Assembly (NCBI GenBank): GCA_029204225.1 | Contig: CM055099.1 | Location: forward strand, 41,596,131 to 41,660,130 | Origin: Diphasiastrum complanatum | Taxonomy: Eukaryota; Streptophyta; Lycopodiopsida; Lycopodiales; Lycopodiaceae | Length of the DNA: 64,000 nt | Reading direction: 5' to 3' | In this document: positions 34,510 to 45,339 of the stretch, one piece after another | Layout: every line of letters begins with the position of its first letter | Numbering within the stretch: position 1 is the first letter of the stretch | Notes under the pieces: generated by a model | The model's database searches: none | What the model was told of the DNA's origin: nothing | What the model saw: the letters and a program-made list of their open reading frames with translations, nothing else | Position numbers and translations under genes: made by a program

Positions 34510-35870
34510 GAACTATGCTACTAGATTTCTATGTGCTTAGATTTGCCATGAAATCTGGGATTCAGTGATAGTGAAATACATTGCAAGTTGTCACACAGAA
34601 TGGTGGTAGCATTGAACTGAGTGTGATGCAAGTTGTGAAGTAATAACCTAATCCATATAGTTTCTTTCGAAGCTTGACATGCTGCGATGTACTCTGCCTC
34701 TGTCGAAGAAAGCCCAACTGATTTTTGCTTCCTTGAGTTTTACGAAATCGGTCCCCCTACCAAATAGAAATAGAATCCGGAGGTAGATTTTCTAGTAGAG
34801 ACTATTCCTCCCCAATCTGAGTCAGAGTAGCCTTGCAGGATGAGTGGGTCGATAGCATTTCCATCATAACATAAAATGTGCTATAAACTTTCCTGAATCT
34901 ATCTCATCACTCTCTTTAATACTTTCCAATGAGAGATCCTAGGATTAGACATGAATTGACTTAACGTGCTAACATTGTATGCTAAATTTGGTCTAGTACA
35001 CAACATTGCATACATCAAAGATCCTATTAGTGAATGATAAGGGTACTTTGCTATGTCGAGTACTTCACTATCAAAATTAGCACAAGTAGATTTAGTCAAT
35101 ACTATACTTGGATCCATTGGAGTATCAATTGGTTTGCAATCAGACATATGAAAATTTTCTAAAATGCCTTTTAGATATGTCTACTGGCTAAGATACATCT
35201 TCTTCTGAAACCTATTTCTAGTAATGTAAATTCCTAGCAAAGAATGGACAGCTCCTAAATTAGTCATGTCAAATTCCTTTGATAGATCACTCTTAGTAGT
35301 GTGCAAAAGAGATGTGTCGTTAGACAAAATAAATGCATCATCTACGTAAAGAGCTATGTGAACTGAATTGGTGCCTATATGCTTTGAATAAACATTACAA
35401 TCAGCTGAATTGTTTGCAAATCCTAATTGAGATAAGAATTAATTCTATCAAACCATGCTCTTGCGGCCTATTTCAGACCGTAGATTGCTTTGTGCAGTTT
35501 GCACACTTTGTGCTCTTGGCCTTTGACTTCGAATCCTTTCGGTTGGAAGATATACAGCTCCTCTTCGATGTTGCTGTTGAGAAATGTTGTCTTGACATCC
35601 ATTTGGTGCATTTCGAGAACTTCTATGGCTGCTAACGCAATCAAAGTCTTGATTGACTGCATCTTGATGACAAGACTGAAAATTTCTTGATTATCCACTC
35701 CTTAGACTTGAGTGAATCCTTTAGCCACCAGCCGTGCTTTCCATTTAGCAATGGAACCATCAGAGTTGATCTTTTTCTTGAAGATCCACTTGTTGTCTAT
35801 AACTCTCTTGTGAGTGGGGAAGTCAACCAGTGTCTAGGTCTAGTTCGTCAAAAGTGAGTTGTACTAGCTT
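34510..35870 (-). pseudogene. pol: Copia E RNase H and RT
   Basis: On the minus strand, the RT N-terminal text (35870-35640) is followed by LEMHQMDVKTTFLN (35640-35560), LHKAIYGLK, a broken stretch with the YVDD region near 35340, and TRPNLAYNVSTLSQF (35147-34899). RNase H then has the Asp of GYSDSDWGG (about 34835), Glu of SSTEAEYIAAC, and Asp of LCDNLQC, ending at FHGKSKHIE where it meets the LTR. Frameshifts and stops are frequent. Confidence 0.82.
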
Positions 35871-37225
35871 TCCATAGCTTCTTGCCACTTCACAACATGC
35901 TTGGAGTTAATTGCTTCGGCTAGGCTCTTTGGTTCTTCTGATGAAGTCCAGAATGATTGAGGTGTATACCTCTCAAGAATTGTCTGAGTCCGTAAGAATC
36001 TGTGGGCGTTTGGTTGACCAGGATGCGATGATGCTTTTTCTTGAATTTCTCCTCGAGCTGGCTCGGTCTGGTCTGATGACAGGGACTGTCGGCTGTTCGG
36101 ATTCTGTAGCTGTAGGTGTAGATTCTGTAGAAGAAACATTATCATTGGAAGAATCCATGCTACGTAAAATAGGATGAAATGACATAGCATCGTTATCGAT
36201 GGCTGTTTAAAATCATAGTATGTAGGTTCTTGAGATATTACATCCCTAGAGACAAATACTACATTGGTGGATGGATCATAAACTTTATAAGCTTTATGAT
36301 AATCAGAATAGCCAATGAAAATATATTTATTTGTCCTATGATCCGACTTCTTCCTAAGTTGTTTAGGAATGTGAACAAAACATATACAACCAAAGATTTT
36401 TAAATGGCTGACACTAGGCTTGTGCCCATGCCAAACTTCATGAGGAGTTTTGTTGTTGATGGCTTTGGTGCTAGACCTGTTCTACACGTAACAGACTATG
36501 GTAGTAGCTTCTGTCCAGAACTTCGCAGGTAGGTGTGCTTGATGTAGCATGGATCTGGCTGAGTTGAGAAGAGTTCGATTCTTCCTTTCTACAATCCCAT
36601 TTTGTTGAGGTGAATAGGAAGTGGTGAATTGTCTTCTAATGCCATGTATAGCCATCGAACATCTCATTAGAGAGGTGTTTGCCGCCACCATCAGTTCGGA
36701 GTGTCTTCACTTTTGTAGACGTTTGTGTCTCAGCCATCGCCTTGACTCTCTTGAAGCATTCAAAGGCTTCAGATTTGTGCTTAATGAACATGACTAAAGA
36801 CCATCTAGAATAATCATCTATGAAAGTGATAAAATAGATTGCATCTCCTAAGGATGGAGTTAGCATTGGACCACTGAGATCGCTATGTACAAGATCCAAT
36901 ACATGCTTTGTTTTGATGGAATGTGATTTGGAAAATTTGCTTCTAGAGTGTTTGCCATAGACGCATGATTCACAAAAGAAAGATTTCCTATCTAATGAAG
37001 AAGAGAAATACAATCCATCAACTAAGTTATTACAATGCATATAGGAAAGTGATCTTGTATTCATGTGTCCAAATCGACTATGCCACAAAATAGCATTATC
37101 ATTTACATTTTCATGAGAGATGCTAGCTAATGCAACTGAATTAGAGAGTATGTAAAGATTTGCGACTCTAGTGCATGTAGTCAGAGTAGTATCTTCCTCC
37201 AAAGTGTCAAATTCTAAACTAGAAT
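35871..37225 (-). pseudogene. pol: Copia E pre-integrase and integrase
   Basis: Minus-strand copy of the text in copia F: WHSRFGHMNTRSLSY and CESC (pre-integrase), HSDLSGP (Asp), TDGGGKHLSNE (second Asp, here without the TGA found in F), a frameshift near 36660, QQNGIVERKNRTL (Glu), and a shifted C-terminal region to about 35870. It is truncated at about 37225, where sequence changes to an LTR of the B family. Amino-acid similarity to F is high, roughly nine residues in ten over the pre-integrase by eye. Confidence 0.85.
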
Positions 37226-37519
37226 TGTCCAAATCACCATGCATGTGTCCAATTCACTTTGTGCATGCCTTGCATGTCACTTAGGATCACTTACAATCAT
37301 TGCATGAGATATGCCACGAGTTTCTACAAGCCCATAATTGGCATTTCTATGTCTACATTCTATATGCATGTTGTAATTGACCAACTTGACATATGAAATC
37401 ATGTATCTCAAGTTTCCTCTAGGCCAAATTTGGCATTTGCAATATGAAACATTACATACACATAGAAAAAACTTTGCCAAAGCCTAAAGTCAAGATATAT
37501 GATTTTTCATTTTTCAACA
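37225..37519 (-). repeat. LTR fragment of copia B family, minus strand
   Basis: The minus strand starts TGTTGAAAAATGAAAAATC at 37519 and follows LTR B for about 295 bp to ACAATTCTAG and TTTGACACTT, then passes into copia E. The two share the short word ACTTTGG-like sequence at the junction. This is a recombination junction, not a complete LTR. Confidence 0.8.
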
Positions 37520-37559
37520 ACCATGACTGTAACCAGAGCGACTTGTATTCGAACTACTG

Positions 37560-38584
37560 CAGGCAAGCTCTTATATTATAATTTTTAATTTTGACGAATT
37601 CACTAGTAATGGAGGTGCTAAAATGTATGTGACTTTTATTGATGATTTTAGTAGATTTTGGTGGGTGTATCTACTAAAGAACAAAGATGATGTGTTTGAT
37701 GTCTTTTTCAAGTTCAAGATTGCAAGGGAGGTCCATTTTTTTACAAAGATCAAGTGCTTGATGAGTGACAATGGTGATGAGTACATTTCTATCAAGTTCA
37801 AAGCATTTTGTGATGCAAATGGGATCAAGAGAGAGTCCACAAGCCCAAGGATCAAGAGGGAGTACACAAGCCCAAGGATATTACAACAAAATGGAGTAGC
37901 CAAGAGGAAGAATAGAACCTTATGTGAAGGAGCCAAAGCCATGAGTTTAGGTGAAAATCTTCCTAAATACTTTTGGGATCAAGGTTTGTTGTGTGCTAAT
38001 TTTCTATGGAATAGATGGTCGAGTGTCGATGGAAAAACCCCTTTTGAGGTCTTGTTTGGTAGAAGGCCGAGTGTCAAGTTTTTCAAAACTTTTGGATGCA
38101 TTTGCTATATCAACATTACACTTGATGATAAAAAAAAAGGAGGATCCATTTTCAAGGAAAGGTATATTTGTTGGTTATGGTGAGGTGAGCAAGGCTTACA
38201 AAAATTTTATTCCTTCAACTAAAAAAGTGGTCATTGGAAGAGATGTCATTTTCTATGAAGGAAACTTTCCAAAAGTTTCTGCAAGTGGTGGTGTGGACAT
38301 TGGATCTAGCATTCTTGATGTTAATTACATTGATGATACTTTGGATATTGATGTTGAAGAGCCTACTTCAAATCAAAAGCCAATGAGGACATCAACGTAA
38401 AGGCAACAACCTTTGAGGCTCACATATGATGAGAAGGGTAAGCAAGTGGAAGTTACTCATTTTGCATTTCTCACATATTTTGGTGAATCTTCTTGTGTAG
38501 ATGATGCTATGCAAGTGGATGGTGGTTTTCATGGAATGGATGAAACTAATGGATCTAGAAAAAAAGTTTTGTTCAATGTCTATT
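37560..38584 (+). pseudogene. pol: Copia H integrase fragment
   Basis: Frame 37623-38183 encodes the integrase core from MYVTFIDDFSRFWWVYLL. MSDNGDEY retains the second Asp; the usual Glu in AERKNRTL is Lys (VAKRKNRTL). A 27-bp in-frame tandem duplication gives RESTSPRIK and REYTSPRIL side by side. A frameshift in an A-run near 38130 moves the C-terminal part (GIFVGYGEVSKAYKNF, then RDVIFYEGNF) to the frame ending at 38400. The last 180 bp do not look like RT. It is cut by LTR L at 38585. Confidence 0.82.
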
Positions 38585-38951
38585 TGTTGGAGGGTTTGCC
38601 AATATCGAGGCAACCCTAACCATATTTAATAAGTGAGAGGGATTTGGCACCCTGCGTGCGATGAGCACATAGTTAATTGATTAGTTAGAAGTTAATAAAA
38701 GGACTTTAGACCTTTTTGCGGGACTTTTAATATCACACGACCTAATAGTCAAGTTAATCAATAAAAGGGCTCCCACCAAAATTTAAATTGGTTCCCTCCA
38801 ATTTTTGAATGAGTTCCCTCGACTTTTTGAATTTCAAATAATTAGGGTAGAAATTGGCCAATAGGATTTGAGGCCAAAGCCCTAAAATCCACTATATATA
38901 GTGGTAGTTTCAAATATTGTAAACACTTTTCTCTTCATTTCAATGCAAGCA
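38585..38951 (+). repeat. LTR of gypsy L, first part
   Basis: Starts TGTTGGAGGGTTTGCC and carries GTGAGAGGGATTTGGCACCCTG as in the K LTRs. It ends with AAGCA, the target duplicated by K (38947-38951 and 46937-46941). The start lies inside copia H sequence. Confidence 0.78.
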
Positions 38952-39672
38952 TGTAGTAGGTTTCTTTTCTTGCCTAATATGAATCCAAGATCTAGTCAAT
39001 CTAGCATCATAGAGACAAGTTAGTTGTCACACGTAGGTTCGTTCCCATGAGAGCGATAGTTTAGTTCATATTTCAACATGAATGGAGGATTCACATCTAA
39101 CTCTACATCCATTAACCCTATTCATTAACACTACACATCTACAACAGAGATAGCTTACTCTTTCTCTCTCATAAAAAGTATAATAACATACAGTCCCAAT
39201 AACAATCAGATCCAATAATTAGCAAAATCCAAATAAACATGAGAGATAGAGGAAAAGTGAGAGAGAGCAAGGACATTCATCAATCCATTTCTGAAGAGAG
39301 CCAATCTGCTTTATTGAAATGAGAAAATGAACATGAGGAGCAACTCGAGTTGGTCCCTTCTTATAGTAGAGAGGAGGACCTTGGCCTCTGAATCCTATTG
39401 GTCCAGTCTTGCCTCTCTTTTTATTCAAATTTAAAAAAGTGTGGGAACCATCAAAATTGGAGGGAAACCCAACTTTATTCACTAACTTGACATTTAGGCC
39501 CTGCGACATTAACAGTTCCGCAAAAAGGCCTAAATTCCTTTTATTGTCTTTCTAATTAATCAATCAAATAACTATGTGATCATCGGGTTGGACTTACACA
39601 CGCAGGGTGCCAAATCCCTCTCACTTATTAACTAGGGTTAGAATTGCCTTGGGATCCGCAAACCCTCCAACA
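38952..39672 (-). repeat. 3' LTR of gypsy K
   Basis: 721 bp, on the minus strand TGTTGGAGGGTTTGCGG to CCTACTACA. It is matched by 46594-46936 over its first part and by 46942-47688 (LTR L) over the rest. Confidence 0.82.
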
Positions 39673-40429
39673 GTATCCGTGGCAAAAAACAATGGTGGGC
39701 TTTGGTAATCCACTTGGAGGTTGTCCATGATGTGAAGCGTGATTCCCAAGAGCCTCCCATCATAGCCGCACGAAAATATAAACGAGCAACCGACAGCTGA
39801 TCTTTGATTTGCTCTGAGGCCATTGGCTTATTTGGATCGAATGCCAAAGGAGGGAGGCAATCGTCCCATCTGGTTGCCACTGACGCCAACATAGTTAGAT
39901 CTTTAGCAAACATTGTCGATTGTCGCATCGTTGGGTCTGGAGAGTGGACATACTCTCGCTGATAGGCTTGTAAGGCGCAGTGGAAATCCACTGAGATGGT
40001 CCAACTGTAAGGCTGATGGATGATTGGCCAATTGGACGTATGGATGGTGATCTTGTCCATAGCCAATCCCAAATCTTTCCATTTATTTCTTTGCGGCATT
40101 GGCACGTAATAGGGATCTACCCGCAACTGGCAAGGGCTGGTGACGTAACTCCTAATATTCTGGAGTTTCCTCAAAATCGTGAGTCTCCATGCCGGTTTCT
40201 CTCCCAATGCAAATAATTTACCCAACTCTTTGCTGGTCTCGATCTCGGAGGTCTTAAACTTCAGAACCCATCCACCACGCGAGGACTTATGTGTTGAGCT
40301 CTCAGACTGTACATCCACTCTAGATTTATCTAATTTGAGGTGGGCGAAGGTTCCTGTCAAGAGAAAACCTAGTTTTTGAGTTAGGCAAAGTATCACTGAT
40401 ATGCCATTTTGAGAACCTTCACCGAGCAT
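39638..40429 (-). CDS. Extra sense-strand ORF of gypsy K, unknown function
   Basis: A 263-residue open frame between integrase and the 3' LTR, ending 35 bp inside the LTR. Start chosen at the first ATG (40429); I see no recognised domain. It is tryptophan-rich and basic at its end (GGSWESRFTSWTTSKWITK), and has no clear signal peptide or strong transmembrane segment, so nothing supports an env-like role. In plant gypsy elements, extra ORFs in this position are known in the Athila and Tat lineages. The frame is intact although pol is broken, which could be chance, recent constraint or transmission with help from other elements. Confidence 0.5.
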   Translation of the reverse strand: MLGEGSQNGISVILCLTQKLGFLLTGTFAHLKLDKSRVDVQSESSTHKSSRGGWVLKFKTSEIETSKELGKLFALGEKPAWRLTILRKLQNIRSYVTSPCQLRVDPYYVPMPQRNKWKDLGLAMDKITIHTSNWPIIHQPYSWTISVDFHCALQAYQREYVHSPDPTMRQSTMFAKDLTMLASVATRWDDCLPPLAFDPNKPMASEQIKDQLSVARLYFRAAMMGGSWESRFTSWTTSKWITKAHHCFLPRILLEGLRIPRQF

Positions 40430-40874
40430 CTTAACCTCATTATGAACCTTCGTCGACCTGCTAGATGATCTTCAAATGTTAGAATTAGGTGCCCATAGGT
40501 TCAGATTGTGAAAAATGCATTTATAACAGTACCTAGGCGAAGGACCCTCATGGGCGAAGGACCCTCATCCTTCGCTAGACCTGGAAAACGTTCGTCTGAT
40601 AGGTTCAGATCCCCGGAAATCTTCGTCGAGATTTTTATACCCTATTATCATAGTATTGTACATGCCTACAAAATTTTGTTCAGAACTGATCAACCAAACT
40701 AGTATTCAGTGTAATGGACCCACCAAATTCACCTATAAGTTGACTGAATTCAATTCATTCCTCACTTGTGCTAGCGAAGCTCTTGCGAATTTTTACCACG
40801 ACCGAAGCCTTCCAAAATTCCTACACTGCTTTCTGAGACACTTTTAAACGTTTTATTTTTTCTTTTCGATCATC

Positions 40875-41555
40875 ATGTCTTCTACCGATACTTCCCAGTC
40901 TCCGCACTATACTATCCATCGTGATGTCCCATCTACAACGGATATCATGATTCTTTCTAGCACAAGCATGGTCACTCAGTGGATGACCCTTGCGGAGCCG
41001 CTGCTCACTACAATGAGTATTCATGAGAGAGTCTTTTCTGGTTGCATCAATATGGAATTCATCACTCATGCCTTCAGTACGTGGAAGGAAGAGAAATCTA
41101 AATTTTATATCACTTTCCAGGGAGCCACACACAAGGTGCGCATCACTCAGGCCGCCCTTACAGCTATAGGTATAGCATCCGACACGCAGGCCTCACCCAA
41201 TCACAAGCACGCCAAACAGGCCATCAAGCCATATATTGATCTCACCAATGATCTGCACTGGACCAATGATGGATACCTTCTGGAAGCCATCATTGAGCCT
41301 TCAATCCACGCTGCTGCCCAGCTACTGAACAACTTCCTGATGGTTGGCAACCTCATGAAAGACCGCATCACATCACAGATCCTCCGTAGGATAGTGGAGT
41401 CCGCAGTACAAGTAGGTCCATCCTCATCAAGAACCACACCTCTATTCAGAAGGCCCATCAACATCGAGGACCAGATCCAGAGCTTCTTAAAGCAGTATCC
41501 GCATAGGTTTCTGGTACTGAGTACGCTAAATCTGACCAAAACAGTGATTTTCTAA
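40875..41555 (+). CDS. Antisense ORF inside gypsy K
   Basis: 226 codons open on the strand opposite to K, between integrase and the sense extra ORF. It begins MSSTDTSQSPHYTIHRD, has a compact, mostly soluble composition (HERVFSGCINMEFITHAF, then ITQAALTAIGIA), and ends at 41555 next to an A/T-rich stretch. The style recalls the antisense ORFs described in some Tat-lineage plant gypsy elements, whose products resemble a putative plant transposon/mobile-domain protein; that is an analogy and I cannot confirm homology. It could have its own promoter in the 40430-40870 gap, where I see a TTTTATACCC stretch but no convincing TATA box. Confidence 0.5.
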   Translation: MSSTDTSQSPHYTIHRDVPSTTDIMILSSTSMVTQWMTLAEPLLTTMSIHERVFSGCINMEFITHAFSTWKEEKSKFYITFQGATHKVRITQAALTAIGIASDTQASPNHKHAKQAIKPYIDLTNDLHWTNDGYLLEAIIEPSIHAAAQLLNNFLMVGNLMKDRITSQILRRIVESAVQVGPSSSRTTPLFRRPINIEDQIQSFLKQYPHRFLVLSTLNLTKTVIF

Positions 41556-41746
41556 GTCTTTTTCCATCAAAAAATTATTGTGCTTCCTTTTCCTATGTTG
41601 AGGACTATCTGACTTTTGCTCATCAGTCTTTTCTCAATTTAATAATTTTTTTTTTAACTGTCTTTTTTGAAAACTCAGCAAATTAAGTACTGAAAAAAAA
41701 AAATTGAAAAACAAATAAAATTAAAATCCCATTGAGATCATACTTG

Positions 41747-42793
41747 CTAAACTGGCGAAGTAGGCTGGCAAAACTTGCATAAGCGGCTGCCATTCACCGG
41801 AGTATCAAATTGTTTTCCATCCAAGTGCTCAAGAATTACTGCACCATAGCTCAAGATTTTCTTTACTTTATACGGGCCTTCACCAGTAAACTTCAACTTT
41901 TCCTTGATTAGCTTGGTTTTGTACATCAATGCCAAATCTCCTGCTTTCAGATCTTTTATGTGCAATTGACGATCGTGCCATGCCTTGCGGCAAGATTTCT
42001 CTGCTGCTAAGGCATGAACTGGCATCAATCGGGTTTCACATAATTTGTGAAATGCTTCATGACGGAGTTGTAAAGACTTATCATCATTTAATCGTTTCGT
42101 TGCTGCTATGCGTAAGGATGGGATCAAAAATTCAATCGGCATGACAACGTCTTGATCATAAACTAGTTGAAAAGGTGTCTGATTTGTACTATTTTTGTAA
42201 GCGGTTTCTGAATGCCCATAATGCTGCATACAGTTTACGTTTTCAATCGGACCGACTCGTTTCAACTGTCTTTGTCAAAATGGTGCAGAGAATCTTATTG
42301 GAAGATTCAGCTTGGCCATCCCCTCTGGGATAGTAGGGAGTACTAAATTTGTGTATAACAAAAAAATCTTCCAGTAAACACTTTATTGTTTGATTAACAA
42401 AGTGTGCACCTCGGTCACTAACAATCTCAATTGGATTATAATATTTTCATATAGAAACTTGGCCGTAGATTTTGCAGCAGCAACTTTGACAGATTTGGCT
42501 TCAACCCACTTGGTCATGTAATCAGTTGCGACGATAATGTATCGGGCCTGAGATCCTTGCGCGGTAGGCTGAATAGGTCCAACATAATCCAGTCCCCATT
42601 TTTCAAATGGTGCTTGCGATAAAACCGGATGCAAGGGTACATAGTTTTGTCGAGTAGGTCGTCGTGCTCGCTGGCAAACATCACATGTCTGAATAAAATT
42701 TTTTGTGTCCTTGTGAAGCGTAGGCCACCAACAATTGTAAAAGTTTGCAAACAGTAACATTTGTAGAGAAGTGTCCTCCACCCATGCCATCAT
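41747..42793 (-). pseudogene. pol: Gypsy K integrase
   Basis: On the minus strand: zinc-binding text (CDVCQRARRP near 42690), core WGLDYVGP (first Asp), TDYMTKWVEAK, FLYENII, then a break near 42430 and a short deletion before the second Asp region (VSDRGAHF-like, readable around 42410). The Glu region is near 42300. The frame 42265-41747 has NQTPFQLVYDQDVVMPIEF and FTGEGPYKVKKIL, the GPY/F-like module, ending TPVNGSRLCKF. It parallels gypsy D integrase closely. Confidence 0.83.
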
Positions 42794-43190
42794 GTGAAAA
42801 CATGATTAAATTTGGTACTTCATGCGGTAAAACACACCTTCGTAAAATATTATCTAATCCACGACGATACAATTGTCTTGCAATTAATTGATAAGGTTGA
42901 GCCTTATAAATCAATTGTCTCTTCTGTACTTTTGTCAAGGAGTCATTCGGTTGTCCTAGCATCAGGTACTCAACAATATCTGCTGCCCACTCAGGTACTG
43001 CTTCAAGATAGAATAACGCAGCATCTGGCAGTTCATCATCCACTTCAATATTAACTGGTGTGGATTCAATTTGCGAAACGTGATCGGCTAGATAATGTTG
43101 CTTGCCCTTTCGAACCACAATTCGAAAGTCAAATTCAGTCAATAACAATAACCATCTTGCAATACGTCCAGTATTGCATGATTGTCGGAT
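42794..43190 (-). pseudogene. pol: Gypsy K RNase H C-terminal part; RT deleted
   Basis: Readable from CNTGRIARW at about 43180 through EFDFRIVVRKGKQHYLADHV (43148 onward) and the linker PEWAADIVEYLM to the integrase N-terminus. The RT and the RNase H N-terminus are missing because the pre-RT spacer joins directly here. Confidence 0.8.
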
Positions 43191-44368
43191 CCATATGATC
43201 TAGAATCTGCTCATCCATAAGTTCTGCATTGCCATCATAAGTCAAAGGCATGACTCATAGGAATGAGATCATCCTCAATCGGATCTGGTATAGGTCCCAT
43301 TGATATCCAAGCTACATTCAGTACATTTAGTGAAAATGTGATTGGTGTATCCAAAGTTTGATCTAATAAGGATATATCGCTCAATTCTGATTGAATATCT
43401 TGTTGAAACATATATCCTGCTGAACAGTCAATCGTTGCAAAAGCTTCATTCCAATTGACAGTATCTGTTTGAGAATCGTAATGAACTCGCAAATTTTTCT
43501 CTAGTCGATCACAAGTATGGTCTATTGTTGACGAATTGTCATCCTCTTTTTGAACCATTGGTTTGATAATCCAAGTTCTAGGATCAACTTTAGTTGCACG
43601 TTCACGATTTTCAATAATGATTTTTCCGGTACCCCAGTTATGAACTACTTGCGCAACTCGTAACCATGGACGTTATAATAGAACTCGGTAAACATTAGGC
43701 GCTTCTGGTAAGTCCATCACGATGAAAGTAATGACGAACTGTACTCCCACAATTTTGATAGGTATATCTTCAACCATTCCTCGTGGACAAACTGTCGTTT
43801 GATCAGCTAACTTAATAGCAAAAGTAGCAGGCTTAATCTTTGTAAGGCCCCATTTTGCACATAGCTTTGTAGAGATCAGGTTAACTCCTGAACCACCATC
43901 TATCACGGCTGCTTCTTTAGGAAATTGTCTACGCTGTATCGGCAGAGTGATATTCTTTTGTTCACTTTTCCAAGCGGCTCCAACATGGAGTACATCGTTA
44001 GATTCTTCAAATCCAGCACAAAAAAGTGGTTCCTGATGGACTTCTGGTTCTTCTTGAGCTAACTTTTGCACTAAGACTTCCCTTTCTTTTGGCACCAACT
44101 TCAGGAACTCTCCCAATGAAATAATGATCTTGCTAGACAAAATGTTCATGAGTAGTTTTGTATGCGGTGCTTCCGGTTTAGTCATCTTGAAGGGCTCTTC
44201 ATGATGATGTAATTGATCATTCATATCCATACGTAAATTTCTTGGTGGCTGTAATGGTGGAGACTGAACTCCCGATGTTGTTGGTATATCGTTCAATGGT
44301 ATAGAATCAACATGTACTGGATCCACTATTGGTTCTTTTTGCTTCTGTGCTCTGGTGACCACCATCAA
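43191..44368 (-). pseudogene. pol: Gypsy K protease and pre-RT spacer
   Basis: The frame 44368-43673 starts MMVVTRAQKQKE, has a linker with NDQLHHHEEP, then a protease-like domain with AAVIDGGSGVNLIS near 43895, the DGGSG form seen in several plant gypsy proteases, and ends RVLL. After a TAA at about 43673 the frame 43558-43235 continues with the spacer (AWISMGPIPDPIEDDLIP). Protease would cut the polyprotein. Its counterpart is absent from gypsy D. Confidence 0.78.
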
Positions 44369-44421
44369 GGGTGCACTTGGTTTATTCTAAGCTATTGGTC
44401 TTTGCTTGATTGTTATCAAAT

Positions 44422-45336
44422 TTACAGGTGTTGTAGCTGGTGGCGGTATTGCTGGACAGCCTTTATAGCAATGCTTATAACCACAGTCACGACATAATGG
44501 TACAAATTTCTTGTACAAATAGAACACCCGACATTTTCTTTGGTAGGAAATGTCTTTGCAAGCTTTTCAGGTTCCTTGTTTGCTTCCCCGTGGAAATTTT
44601 CCAATGCTTTGGTCTTCTCATCAAATTGCAACTGCAACTTTTTCATTTGTTTCTACTGGTTCTTCCCAAGTTTCTCGAACTCATTGGGCATCATTTTTGC
44701 AGTAGCATTGGCATTCGTTGATGCAATAGTGGTGGATGTCGTAGTAGTCTGCCCTACTGTATAAGGCAACATACTGATATTTGGCTCCTCATCTGAATCT
44801 TCATCCTCCTCCTGAATTGCATCGTCCATAGCATTTTGCAAGAGTGCACACTCATTATGGTGTTTCAGCTCACGTCTGATCCGTTTAGGTAGATCTGACA
44901 AAAACCACATAATCATGGCATTTTTGTTAATCAACTCAGATTCGCATTCAGATATAAGACGTTTCACCCATTCAATGTAATCTCGAACCATTTCTTGCTT
45001 TCTCATTTTAATTTTACTTAAAAGTAGGAAAGGGTCTTCGATAAACTTTCGCGGTTTGAACCGTGTGATAAGGGCCCGCTTAACAACCTCCCAATCTGTA
45101 CGCTTAGTTTCATCTTGATTATAGTACCAATCTTGTGTTGTGCCTGTTAAGGCCATAGGAAACAGCTTAAGTTTATCTTGAGGATAAATCTCGCCATAGA
45201 CTTCATAGGATTCAGCATAGATATGAAGAAATCTAACTGGATTTGTTAATCCATTATAATTGGGTAGATCCAAAAGGGATGCTCTTCCAACAATAATTGG
45301 ATTGACTTCCTGTGGAGCAGCTCCAGGGGCAGCCAT
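44422..45336 (-). pseudogene. gag: Gypsy K gag
   Basis: The frame 45336-44653 encodes the capsid domain (LDLPNYNGLTNPVRFLHIY, then ITRFKPRKFIEDP, DYIEWVKRL), colinear with gypsy D gag. Nucleocapsid text follows across a stop at about 44653: a CSICTRN half-knuckle, then, in another frame, CRDCGYKHCYKGC near 44450-44490, a variant with four cysteines. Gag would coat the element RNA. Confidence 0.83.
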
Positions 45337-45339
45337 CTT

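Larger units (their letters stand above)
29993..37225 (-). repeat. Right arm of the ~14-kb imperfect palindrome
   Basis: Mirror copy of 23080-29991. Outward from the centre: unrecognised sequence 29993-33372, LTR E, RNase H, RT, integrase and pre-integrase of copia E on the minus strand. It is longer than the left inner arm mainly because of GA/TG microsatellites (31440-31900, 32247-32290). The outer limit at about 37225 is a junction with an unrelated LTR fragment. Confidence 0.8.

Noticed and set aside
38585-39672. Single long LTR or two LTRs in tandem at 38585-39672
   Set aside because: The text changes orientation at 38951/38952; the AAGCA duplication shows it is LTR L (plus) followed by the 3' LTR of K (minus).
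39638-40429. Env-like gene in gypsy K
   Set aside because: Position fits, but there is no signal peptide, transmembrane segment or cleavage-site pattern, so env is not supported.
41201-41539. Minus-strand frame opposite the antisense ORF of gypsy K
   Set aside because: Shadow of the longer plus-strand frame; no conserved motif.
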